From the NCBI GenBank assembly GCA_964622035.1, contig CAZUPF010000025.1:1-8391 (forward strand): a stretch of 8,391 nt of DNA, given 5' to 3'. The stretch is from CAZUPF01 sp964622035 (GTDB taxonomy: Bacteria > Patescibacteriota > WWE3 > JAUXAW01 > JAYEID01). The position numbers and the translations under genes are program-made. Shown here one piece after another: positions 1-6,076 of this stretch. How positions within the stretch are numbered: position 1 is the stretch's first letter; each line of letters begins with the position of its first letter. The notes under the pieces are model-generated. The model was not told where the DNA came from and did not search any database. It saw only the letters and a program-made list of their open reading frames with translations.

Positions 1-374
1 GTGATGTCGATCCAGTCGGTGATTTTGAAGGCGTTAAGGAAGATCTCGCTGGCGGGGTATTTTAGAAAATGATCGAATTCTCCGGATTTGACCCACGCTT
101 GAGTGAACCAGAACCCGCGGAAAAATAGTGCTTGGACCAAGGTGAGCATTAGGGTTAGGGTGGCGAAGAAGAGTAGAGCTTCCCCGCGGCTGTAGCCGGC
201 TAGGCTTTCGGTGTTAGCAAATACCGTTGCGATAGTTACTAGCCCCACCACCATACGGATGCCTTTCCCTACAAGAAGTAGAAAGAAATCCAACCGTGAC
301 ACGATGAGCGTGGAAAAATTATGCTCCGCCAGAATGCGGTATATTTTGAAATACCTTTTGATTTTTTGTATCAT
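1..374 (-). CDS. ABC-2 type permease B2 (COG3694/DUF990-like), 3' end cut by window edge
   Basis: This is a membrane subunit of an ABC exporter; only the first 124 residues lie in the window. The frame is open from the ATG at 374 to the left edge. It begins MIQKIKRYFKIYRILAEH and has hydrophobic stretches at about residues 27-55 and 66-90. The N-terminal layout matches permease B1 at 2173-2979: a KIY motif, then an FFL hydrophobic helix, then a short LAGYS/VAGWS loop. A later segment, VKSGEFDHFLKYP, corresponds to B1's INKGSLDMVLVQP, a pattern typical of this family. The ATG shares one base with the TGA of the preceding permease gene (TGATG), so translation is probably coupled. I infer that it pairs with permease A2. 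Its substrate is unknown, and what follows beyond the edge cannot be seen. Confidence 0.82.
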   Translation of the reverse strand, partial: MIQKIKRYFKIYRILAEHNFSTLIVSRLDFFLLLVGKGIRMVVGLVTIATVFANTESLAGYSRGEALLFFATLTLMLTLVQALFFRGFWFTQAWVKSGEFDHFLKYPASEIFLNAFKITDWIDI

Positions 375-1174
375 CAGCCCCCCACAGCTTCGTAGTTTTT
401 AAGGCCCTTTTTCCATAGTAATCTAACCGCGGCAGAGGCAAGAGCTAGCCAAAACAGCTGCTTTAGTAGCCCTTGCATAACTTCTTGGTAGCTCAGTTTC
501 CCCAGCCAAATTTGGAGAGGGAAAAACAGGGTGTAGGAGAAAGGTAGGGCCTGAAAGAGACCAGCTGCGCTAGTTGGAAGAATTGAGAGTGGTAGGAGCC
601 TCCCCGAGGCAAATTCCATCACTCGGCGGAGGATAAACCGAGGCCCGTATGCTCTTTGGGGCCAGAAGGTCAAAAGGGCTGTACTGTAGTCTAGCAGCGA
701 TAAGCGGGCTGCTCCTAGAAATACTGAGGAAACCCCGGCGGCTACCGTAGTCCAGCTGTGGTTAAGGAGCGGGTTTGGTTTTAGCAAGAGGGTCAGGACA
801 GCCGTCTCAACCGCGGCCTCAATTAAGTTGAAGAACCTTCTGGAGAGACGCCGACTAGTTTCGCTCCCCAGGTAACTTACTGGTTTGGTGAGAGTGCTGG
901 AGATGTTTCCTAGGGCAATGGCGTCGGCAATGGTGTCGCTTTGGTAGGAAATGATGAGCGGTGCCAGCAGATTGGTCAGTAAGATATAGGAGACGATGCT
1001 ATCGCGGTCAAAACCTGCTCTAGCAGTGTGTTCAGAGAAAACAGCGGTCCACAGGTAATAGCTGGCGAAGAAGAAAACTAGCTTGGTAACCCGGCCGACG
1101 GCGAACCAGCTGCGGTACTGCAGGCGGTTTTCCCCCTGCAATTTGGCTATGGCTATGTACTTCTTGAGGTTCAC
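374..1174 (-). CDS. ABC-2 type permease A2 (COG4587-like), 266 aa
   Basis: This is an integral membrane subunit of an ABC exporter, of normal length for the family (about 260-270 aa). It has about six hydrophobic stretches. A loop around residues 88-98 (GNISSTLTKPV) matches the DGHISLQLLKPY loop of permease A1. The segment at 189-228 lines up with A1 residues 190-229 (SG..LPL...P, then LPF.Y..FFP, then GKLS). It ends LLWKKGLKNYEAVGG, the same C-terminal signature as A1's ILWRRGLRRYEAYGN. The start is a GTG inside the GTGA that also ends the ATPase gene (4-nt overlap); no Shine-Dalgarno sequence precedes it. It is clearly diverged from A1, so this is an old duplication or a second acquired pair, not a recent copy. 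It probably dimerises with B2 and is driven by the ATPase just upstream. The substrate is unknown. Confidence 0.88.
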   Translation of the reverse strand: MNLKKYIAIAKLQGENRLQYRSWFAVGRVTKLVFFFASYYLWTAVFSEHTARAGFDRDSIVSYILLTNLLAPLIISYQSDTIADAIALGNISSTLTKPVSYLGSETSRRLSRRFFNLIEAAVETAVLTLLLKPNPLLNHSWTTVAAGVSSVFLGAARLSLLDYSTALLTFWPQRAYGPRFILRRVMEFASGRLLPLSILPTSAAGLFQALPFSYTLFFPLQIWLGKLSYQEVMQGLLKQLFWLALASAAVRLLWKKGLKNYEAVGG

Positions 1175-2148
1175 TTTTGGTTTGCAAAGAGCTTGCGGAT
1201 GATGTCTTCCAGGTGAGGCTCGTCGATATTCAGATCGTCAACGGGGAATTGGGCTAGTAGCTCGGCCGCTTTTGCTGGGGCGTCGTGGCGGGGAACTTGG
1301 ATCACGGCGCGAAAGCCCTCGGCTTCCATGACCTTGCCGATTGCGGCTAGTTTGTCTTTCTCCACCGGGCGGTTGAAGGTCACTTCGAGGATTTTGTAGG
1401 GGGCGTGTCGCTCGATTAGTTTGGCTACCTCGCCGTCAAAGGCTAGCTTCCCCTTATCAATCATAATTACCCGCTTGCACAGATCCTTCACATCCTCCAT
1501 GTAGTGGCTGGTCAGGATAATGGTTGCCTTGTGCCGCCGGTTGTATTCTTTGAGGAAGTCGCGGACTTTCTTTTGCATCACCACATCCAGGCCGATGGTT
1601 GGCTCGTCCAGGAAAAGCACTTGGGGTCGGTGTAGCAGGGACGCAGCGAGCTCACACTTCATCCGTTGGCCGAGGGAAAGTTTGCGAACTTGGATGTCCA
1701 TAATATCTTCAATTTCCAGAAGCCTAATTAGTTCGGAAATGGTCTCGTGATATTGCTCATCGGGGACCTCGTAGATCTCCTTGTTTAGAAGGAAGGTCTC
1801 TTGTGCGGGAAGATCCCACCACAGCTGGTTTCTCTGTCCCATCACCAGGGCGATTTTCTTTTTGAATTCGTTTTCTCTTTCTTGGGGGGTGTGGCCGAGA
1901 ACGCTAATTTCTCCGGCATTAGGGTAGAGCAGGCCCGAGAGGCACTTCAGGGTGGTAGTTTTCCCGGCCCCGTTGGGGCCAATAAAGCCGACTAGTTCTC
2001 CCTCAGCAATCGAAAAAGAAATATCATCAACGGCCCGGACATCCTCGTACTCCCGTTTAAACAAGGCCTTTAGCGAGCCCCTTAGGCCCGGGTCCTTGTG
2101 AAAAACGCGGTAGTACTTTTTCAGGTTTTTAACCGCGATTGCCGTCAT
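1171..2148 (-). CDS. ABC exporter ATP-binding protein (COG4586-like), 325 aa
   Basis: This is the cytoplasmic ATPase that powers the neighbouring ABC-2 permeases. All nucleotide-binding elements are present: Walker A GPNGAGKT at residues 57-64, Q-loop around Q105 in MGQRNQLWWDLP, signature LSLGQ at 157-161, Walker B VLFLDEP at 177-183 with catalytic E182, D-loop GLD at 186-188, and H-loop H215 in TSHYMED. The MGQRNQLWWDLP stretch, the N-terminal extension before the core domain and the accessory C-terminal region after about residue 250 (ending HLEDIIRKLF) are typical of the COG4586 group that travels with COG4587 and COG3694 permeases. The ATG at 2148 is chosen because homology begins here and no in-frame ATG or GTG lies between it and the upstream stop. 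Its only GGAGG sits 19 nt upstream, which is far for normal spacing. It is the only ATPase in view for two permease pairs. As I recall, a Synechocystis member of this family was linked to methyl viologen export, but that does not fix the substrate here. Confidence 0.95.
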   Translation of the reverse strand: MTAIAVKNLKKYYRVFHKDPGLRGSLKALFKREYEDVRAVDDISFSIAEGELVGFIGPNGAGKTTTLKCLSGLLYPNAGEISVLGHTPQERENEFKKKIALVMGQRNQLWWDLPAQETFLLNKEIYEVPDEQYHETISELIRLLEIEDIMDIQVRKLSLGQRMKCELAASLLHRPQVLFLDEPTIGLDVVMQKKVRDFLKEYNRRHKATIILTSHYMEDVKDLCKRVIMIDKGKLAFDGEVAKLIERHAPYKILEVTFNRPVEKDKLAAIGKVMEAEGFRAVIQVPRHDAPAKAAELLAQFPVDDLNIDEPHLEDIIRKLFANQK

Positions 2149-2167
2149 GGTTACCAGCCTAGCACAT

Positions 2168-2172
2168 CCTCC
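2168..2172 (-). promoter_or_regulatory. GGAGG upstream of the ATPase gene, poorly placed as a ribosome binding site
   Basis: GGAGG follows directly on the TGA of permease B1 and is the best Shine-Dalgarno match at any start in the window. It lies 19 nt before the ATPase ATG, much farther than the usual 5-9 nt. A nearer ATG touches it but is followed by TGC TAG, so it cannot encode anything useful. It may act weakly, help a terminating ribosome restart, or be chance. Confidence 0.25.
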
Positions 2173-2979
2173 TCACGAGGACGCCCCCGCGTAATGCTTC
2201 AGGGCGAAGTTCCAAAATACGCTGGATGTTTTTAGGAAGACCACGGCTAGCCCCGCCGCTACCGCGGGCCACCACCATTGGGAGCTACCTAATAGTGTTT
2301 GGGCGGGGAAGCTGACCATAAACGCCAGGGGTACGAATAGTAGAAACAGGATTCGGAGGCCGCCGGTGTAGACACTGTACGGAATTTTGGCCATAAAGAG
2401 AATATTTTCCGCTAGCATTGGTAAAGGGGCGGCGTTAATTAGCCAAACGGAGAGGGTTGAGAGGATCATCCCCACAGCGTAGGCGATGACCAGACCGGCG
2501 CTGAAGATGATCAGGAAGGGTAGTAGGGACCAAGGGTCGAGGCTGAACCCCCCCAGCTTGAATCCGGAGTAGATCATCAGGGCTCCCGGTAGGAGGCTGG
2601 GGATGAAGGCGAAATAGGGACGCCACAAGGAGACGACGAATTGGGAGTTGAGCGGCTGGACTAGAACCATATCTAGGCTCCCTTTATTGATTTTCTGCGG
2701 AAGACTGCGCAAGTTGAAGACGAAGGTTAGGCCGAGGATGGTTTCTGCGAATATGGCGTTTAGCCCCAGAAGAACCAACATTTGGTGGAAGCTCCAACCG
2801 GCTACCTCAGAGACGTTCCAAAAAAGGATCCCCACTCCGAGGAGGGTAACTAGGGTGTAAGCAACCTCGACAAAAATTTCCAAAAAGAAGCTGAATCGGT
2901 AGGTGGTTTCCTGAATTGCGGCGAACTTGACCAGCCGCCAGTAGATTTTTGCGTATTTGGATATTGTTTTAGTTACCAT
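2173..2979 (-). CDS. ABC-2 type permease B1 (COG3694/DUF990-like), 268 aa
   Basis: This is an integral membrane subunit of an ABC exporter and the likely partner of A1. It has about six hydrophobic stretches (roughly residues 29-54, 64-86, 118-138, 150-178, 204-224 and 236-250). The cytoplasmic loop RSLPQKINKGSLDMVLVQP (91-109) and the ending FWNFALKHYAGASS are characteristic of COG3694 proteins, which usually finish with an R/K..Y..A.S motif. The ATG at 2979 lies inside the end of A1 (11-nt overlap, TATGGTAACTAA read in two frames), so the pair is probably coupled in translation. A GAGG stands only 3 nt before the ATG, closer than ideal. It is followed after 24 nt by the ATPase gene. Identity as an ABC-2 permease is secure; the substrate is not. 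Confidence 0.9.
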   Translation of the reverse strand: MVTKTISKYAKIYWRLVKFAAIQETTYRFSFFLEIFVEVAYTLVTLLGVGILFWNVSEVAGWSFHQMLVLLGLNAIFAETILGLTFVFNLRSLPQKINKGSLDMVLVQPLNSQFVVSLWRPYFAFIPSLLPGALMIYSGFKLGGFSLDPWSLLPFLIIFSAGLVIAYAVGMILSTLSVWLINAAPLPMLAENILFMAKIPYSVYTGGLRILFLLFVPLAFMVSFPAQTLLGSSQWWWPAVAAGLAVVFLKTSSVFWNFALKHYAGASS

Positions 2980-3772
2980 AGGCCTCGTAGCGTCTTAGCC
3001 CCCGCCTCCACAGAATTCGGGATAGCTGCCAAAAAAATAGGGACCACAGAATAATTTGCGCGGCGCCGGTGAGCAGCTGGTCGGGGGAAAGCCGACCTTG
3101 GGCGGCGGCGATAGGGAAGGCATAGACGAAGCGGAACGGCAGGAAATTGAAGATGGGTTGGAGCTTCTGGGGGGCTAGGTCCAGCGGGAAGCTCATTCCC
3201 CCAAAAACCATCAGGACTAGCATCTTCAGATGGCTAAGCGCCCAAACATCGTCCAGCCAAAAGGCGGAGTAGCTAATGCAGATATCAATAAGGAAGTGCA
3301 GCCCGAAAGAGCCGAGGCAGATTAGGAGTGCTAGAGCGATATCCCCAAGGTTTAGGGTAACTTGGATAGATTTAAATACCCCGCCTACACAGATGAGGAA
3401 CACCGGTAGTTTCGAGAGCTGCTTTGTGATTTGCAGGCTGATAGATCCGACCAGCTGAGCTGTGGCTACGCTGTACGGTTTGAGGAGTTGAAGCGAAATG
3501 TGGCCATCTTTTATCTGCTTAGGCAGGATGGAAGATACGTGGACGTACGTTAGTGAGCTAATGAGTGGGATTAGGGCGTAGTAGGCGATGATTTGTTGCA
3601 GGCTGTAGTTGCCGACGCTTTCTCGGCTGCGGTAGACGGCTAGCCAGAGGATGATGACTGAGGCTAAGGAGAGCATCTCGATTAGCGCCCAAAGCGCTGA
3701 GTTGGCACGGTATTCGAGCTGGCTTTCGAGGTAGGCTTTAAAGAGAGCAGTATATTTGCGCGATTTTCCCAT
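2969..3772 (-). CDS. ABC-2 type permease A1 (COG4587-like), 267 aa, first gene of the export operon
   Basis: This is an integral membrane subunit of an ABC exporter. It has the family's features in order: an N-terminal cytoplasmic stretch with LESQLEYRAN (14-23), a first hydrophobic helix at about 28-47, a loop IKDGHISLQLLKPYS (87-101), an FWLDDVWALSHLK segment (171-183), FGGMSFPLDLAP (190-201), FLPFRFVYAFP (210-220), and a C-terminal helix followed by ILWRRGLRRYEAYGN. Length is normal. The ATG at 3772 is supported by the normal N-terminus and by a promoter -10 element only 6 nt upstream, which would make the mRNA leaderless or nearly so. No Shine-Dalgarno sequence is seen. The gene overlaps B1 by 11 nt and heads the operon A1-B1-ATPase-A2-B2. 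Confidence 0.9.
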   Translation of the reverse strand: MGKSRKYTALFKAYLESQLEYRANSALWALIEMLSLASVIILWLAVYRSRESVGNYSLQQIIAYYALIPLISSLTYVHVSSILPKQIKDGHISLQLLKPYSVATAQLVGSISLQITKQLSKLPVFLICVGGVFKSIQVTLNLGDIALALLICLGSFGLHFLIDICISYSAFWLDDVWALSHLKMLVLMVFGGMSFPLDLAPQKLQPIFNFLPFRFVYAFPIAAAQGRLSPDQLLTGAAQIILWSLFFWQLSRILWRRGLRRYEAYGN

Positions 3773-3778
3773 GGTTTG

Positions 3779-3787
3779 ATTTTAGCA
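3779..3787 (-). promoter_or_regulatory. Extended -10 promoter for the ABC export operon
   Basis: The minus strand reads TGCTAAAAT, which fits the extended -10 pattern TGnTATAAT with one mismatch. Only six bases (CAAACC) separate it from the ATG of permease A1. The expected transcription start therefore falls on or next to the start codon, giving a leaderless message. I see no good -35 hexamer, as is common when the TG extension is present. Function is inferred from sequence only. Confidence 0.55.
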
Positions 3788-3802
3788 CCCTGCCCTTCCC
3801 CG

Positions 3803-3811
3803 TGGTAGAAT
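3803..3811 (+). promoter_or_regulatory. Extended -10 promoter for the glycan operon
   Basis: The plus strand reads TGGTAGAAT, an extended -10 element with one mismatch from TGnTATAAT. Seven bases (TAGCCTA) lie between it and the ATG of the first glycosyltransferase, so transcription should start at or just beside that codon. A weak -35 candidate, TTAGCA at 3782-3787 (4 of 6 to TTGACA, 18-nt spacing), overlaps the opposing -10 element. The two promoters may therefore compete for polymerase. Confidence 0.55.
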
Positions 3812-3818
3812 TAGCCTA

Positions 3819-4952
3819 ATGAGGATCGTTTATGTGCTCAATTCTGGCGAGCCGGGTGGAGTAGAGCAGCATGTCTTGGATTTGGTGCGGGGGATGGTCG
3901 CTCGGGGCCATACGGTTTATGTAGTCTGCCCGCAGGGGCGGATGGCGGTGGAGTATTTGGAGGCGGGAGCGGAAGTGTGGATTGACCAGCCGGCTTTTGA
4001 TATTGACCCCTTTTATATCTTCCGTTTGCGGTCTTTACTACAGAAGTTTCAGCCCGATATTTTCCATGCTCACCAACTGAAGACGGTGGTTAATGGGCTG
4101 GTTGCGGCTAAGCTGGCCGGAGTTTCGGCTAAGATTGCTCATATCCACACCCCCCTTTCCGAGTGGCAGGTTCCCGAGTGGAAAAAGCGGCTCAATATCT
4201 TCGTCAACCGGCTGGTTTGTAACTGGGGAGCGGATGTTGTTCTAGCCCTAACAAAGGTAACGAAGGAGGCGCGGGTCGCGGGGGAGGGAATTGTTTCGGA
4301 GAGGGTTATCGTGATTCCGAATGGGGTAGACATAGACAAGTTCAAGGTGAAATCAGCCAGCCGGCGGACGGAGTCCGCAGTTGGTTTTCGGGAGAAGTTG
4401 GGAGTTTCAGAAGATACCGTATTGGCCGGAACCCTTTCGCGGCTGACCGTGGAGAAGGGCCACCAGGTTTTGTTGGAGGCCGCTGTTGCGCTCCCCTTCA
4501 ACTCCCAGATACTAATCGCTGGTGACGGGCCGCTCCGCGGGGCGTTGGAGCAGCAGGCGAAAGATTTGGGTGTTGCGGATAAGATTATCTTTCTTGGCTT
4601 TCTTCCGGAAGAGGAAAAACTAGCCTACCTTTCTGCGCTCGATATCTTCGTTTTCCCATCTTTGGCTGAGGGGTTTGGGATTGCGTTAATTGAAGCCATG
4701 GCCTCAGGTTGTGCTTGCCTGGTCTCTGATCTGCCAGTTCTCAGGGAAGTTGGCGGCTCGGCAGTGGTGGCCTTCCATTCTAGTGACGCGGAGGATTTGG
4801 CCAAGCATTTAGCTGGTTTAATCAACAGCCCCGACCGCCGGGGTGTTTTGGGGGAGTCCGCTCGCGCGCGTGTCAGGAGGGAGTTTACTCGGGAGAAGTT
4901 TTGCGAGCGGTACGAACAGCTTTATGAAAATCTTGATGCAGTCTCGCGTTGA
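3819..4952 (+). CDS. GT4-type glycosyltransferase (GT-B fold), 377 aa
   Basis: This is a probable cytoplasmic, membrane-associated enzyme that moves a sugar from a nucleotide donor to a glycan or lipid acceptor, keeping the anomeric configuration as GT4 enzymes do. The N-terminal acceptor domain opens MRIVYVLNSGEPGGVEQHV, with the family's GG loop at 13-14. HIHTP at 108-112 supplies a likely active-site histidine, and IPNGVD at 166-171 marks the junction to the donor-binding domain. That domain has SRLTVEKGH (207-215), AGDGPLR (234-240), and the EX7E pair E284/E292 within EGFGIALIEAMASG. Length is typical. The ATG at 3819 fits the family N-terminus and the adjacent -10 element. It is the first gene of the plus-strand operon; its last 29 nt overlap the next glycosyltransferase. 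The sugar and acceptor cannot be predicted. Confidence 0.93.
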   Translation: MRIVYVLNSGEPGGVEQHVLDLVRGMVARGHTVYVVCPQGRMAVEYLEAGAEVWIDQPAFDIDPFYIFRLRSLLQKFQPDIFHAHQLKTVVNGLVAAKLAGVSAKIAHIHTPLSEWQVPEWKKRLNIFVNRLVCNWGADVVLALTKVTKEARVAGEGIVSERVIVIPNGVDIDKFKVKSASRRTESAVGFREKLGVSEDTVLAGTLSRLTVEKGHQVLLEAAVALPFNSQILIAGDGPLRGALEQQAKDLGVADKIIFLGFLPEEEKLAYLSALDIFVFPSLAEGFGIALIEAMASGCACLVSDLPVLREVGGSAVVAFHSSDAEDLAKHLAGLINSPDRRGVLGESARARVRREFTREKFCERYEQLYENLDAVSR

Positions 4953-6060
4953 TCTCTTTTCTCGGCGCGGGGGGGATACAGTTCAGATAGAACGGACAGC
5001 TGAGGAGCTCCGCAAGCTGGGAGTGGGGGTTGCTATTGACTGTTCCGCCCGCCCAGATTTGGCCGATTACGGTCTAGTTCACCTCTTCAACATCGACTGG
5101 CCAGCGCAGGTCTATTTACAGGCGCAGAACGCCCAAGCACAGGGAAAGCCGGTTGTTCTTTCGCCCATTCACCACTCTTTTGCGGAGATAGAGCGCTACG
5201 AGCGGGAGGCTCGCTTTGGTCTGCGCCGAGTTGTTAATGCCCTTTTTACGGTGCGGGAACAGCGGGAGCGGTTTAAGGATTTTTGCCGGATGCTTGCAGA
5301 TCCCCAGAAGATTTCCTCGACTTTGGTTGAGTTTAAGCGGGGGATAAAGAGTGAGCAGCGCGAACTTCTAGAGCTCGCCGATCTAGTTTTGGTGCAGACC
5401 GCGGCGGAAGCTAAGGATGCTGAGGAGGACCTCTCCCTCAAGGTGGAGAAGTTTCGCCGGGTGGTCAACGGGTCCGATGTGCGGTTTGCATCCGCCCAGG
5501 CAGCACCCTTCGTTGATGAATTCGGTCTTAAGGACTTTGCCCTTTGTGTTGGGCGGGTTGAGCCCCGGAAAAACCAGTTAGCGGTGGCGGAAGCGGCTGC
5601 AACTCTCAGATCTCAGATTCCAAGTCTCACCCTGCTGTTTGTGGGGCAGATTTCTCGGCGGCATCCGGAATACGCTTGGCGCTTCAGGCGTTTGGTTCGC
5701 AAACACGACTGGGTTTACCATGTTCCAAGTATTCCTTACGAGGAGATGGGATCCTGTTATGCGGCGGCCAAGGTGCATGTTTTGGCGAGTTGGTTTGAGA
5801 CCACGGGTTTGGTAAACTTAGAGGCAGCCTTAGCAGGGGCCAATGTCGTGGCCGCGGGAGGCCGGGCGCGGGAGTACCTGGCGGATTTTGCTGAGTATTG
5901 CGATCCGGGAGATAGTGCCTCGATTTCTGGGGCCATCCTCGCCGCTTGGGAAAAACCGGTTGATCCCGAATTCAGAAAGCACATTTTGGAGAACTTTACT
6001 TGGGAGAAAGCGGCGGAGCAGACACTCACGGCATATAGGGAAATAGTTGGCAACGGATAG
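4924..6060 (+). CDS. Second GT4-type glycosyltransferase, 378 aa
   Basis: This is a GT-B glycosyltransferase, distantly related to the one before it. The N-terminus reads MKILMQSRVDLFSRRGGDTV with a GG(D) loop at 16-18. The donor domain contains CVGRVEPRKNQL (208-219), a common GT4 signature, then LLFVGQIS (237-244) and the EX7E pair E292/E300 in ETTGLVNLEAALAG. The frame is open back to a GTG at 4843, but that would add 27 residues with no resemblance to a glycosyltransferase N-terminus and deepen the overlap. The ATG at 4924 gives the normal start and a 29-nt overlap with the previous gene. No Shine-Dalgarno sequence is visible, so reinitiation or coupling is likely. Middle residues about 95-150 are charged and arginine-rich, perhaps a membrane- or acceptor-contacting region. 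Donor and acceptor are unknown. Confidence 0.9.
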   Translation: MKILMQSRVDLFSRRGGDTVQIERTAEELRKLGVGVAIDCSARPDLADYGLVHLFNIDWPAQVYLQAQNAQAQGKPVVLSPIHHSFAEIERYEREARFGLRRVVNALFTVREQRERFKDFCRMLADPQKISSTLVEFKRGIKSEQRELLELADLVLVQTAAEAKDAEEDLSLKVEKFRRVVNGSDVRFASAQAAPFVDEFGLKDFALCVGRVEPRKNQLAVAEAAATLRSQIPSLTLLFVGQISRRHPEYAWRFRRLVRKHDWVYHVPSIPYEEMGSCYAAAKVHVLASWFETTGLVNLEAALAGANVVAAGGRAREYLADFAEYCDPGDSASISGAILAAWEKPVDPEFRKHILENFTWEKAAEQTLTAYREIVGNG

Positions 6061-6076
6061 TTAGTATTTAGTTACA

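Noticed and set aside
211..402. Open plus-strand frame of 63 codons near the left edge.
   Set aside because: It lies antisense to permease B2 and the end of A2, which have clear family features, and it has no recognisable domain or ribosome binding site.
2148..2175. The TGA ending permease B1 is in the same frame as the ATPase ATG, so readthrough would give a permease-ATPase fusion.
   Set aside because: A shared frame has a one-in-three chance. Both proteins have complete, family-typical ends, and I see no readthrough signal.
374..2175. Possible UGA recoding, as in some candidate-phyla bacteria, given TGA at several gene ends.
   Set aside because: Each TGA falls exactly at a conserved C-terminus. 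Reading past the ATPase TGA meets TAG within a few codons. I saw no internal TGA in the frames I translated by hand.
1..3772. The ABC genes as a Wzm/Wzt polysaccharide exporter serving the adjacent glycan operon.
   Set aside because: The permease loop and C-terminal signatures and the ATPase Q-loop region fit COG3694/4587/4586, not Wzm/Wzt. The operons are divergent, so adjacency alone is weak evidence.
3788..3801. Three G-runs on the minus strand in the divergent gap, suggesting a G-quadruplex.
   Set aside because: Only three runs of three or more G are present; a standard quadruplex needs four, and the next run does not follow closely.
6061..6076. Possible internal promoter (TAGTAT) in the A/T-rich gap before the ligase-like gene.
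   Set aside because: It matches the -10 consensus at only 4 of 6 positions, with no TG extension and no clear -35, so it is too weak to call.
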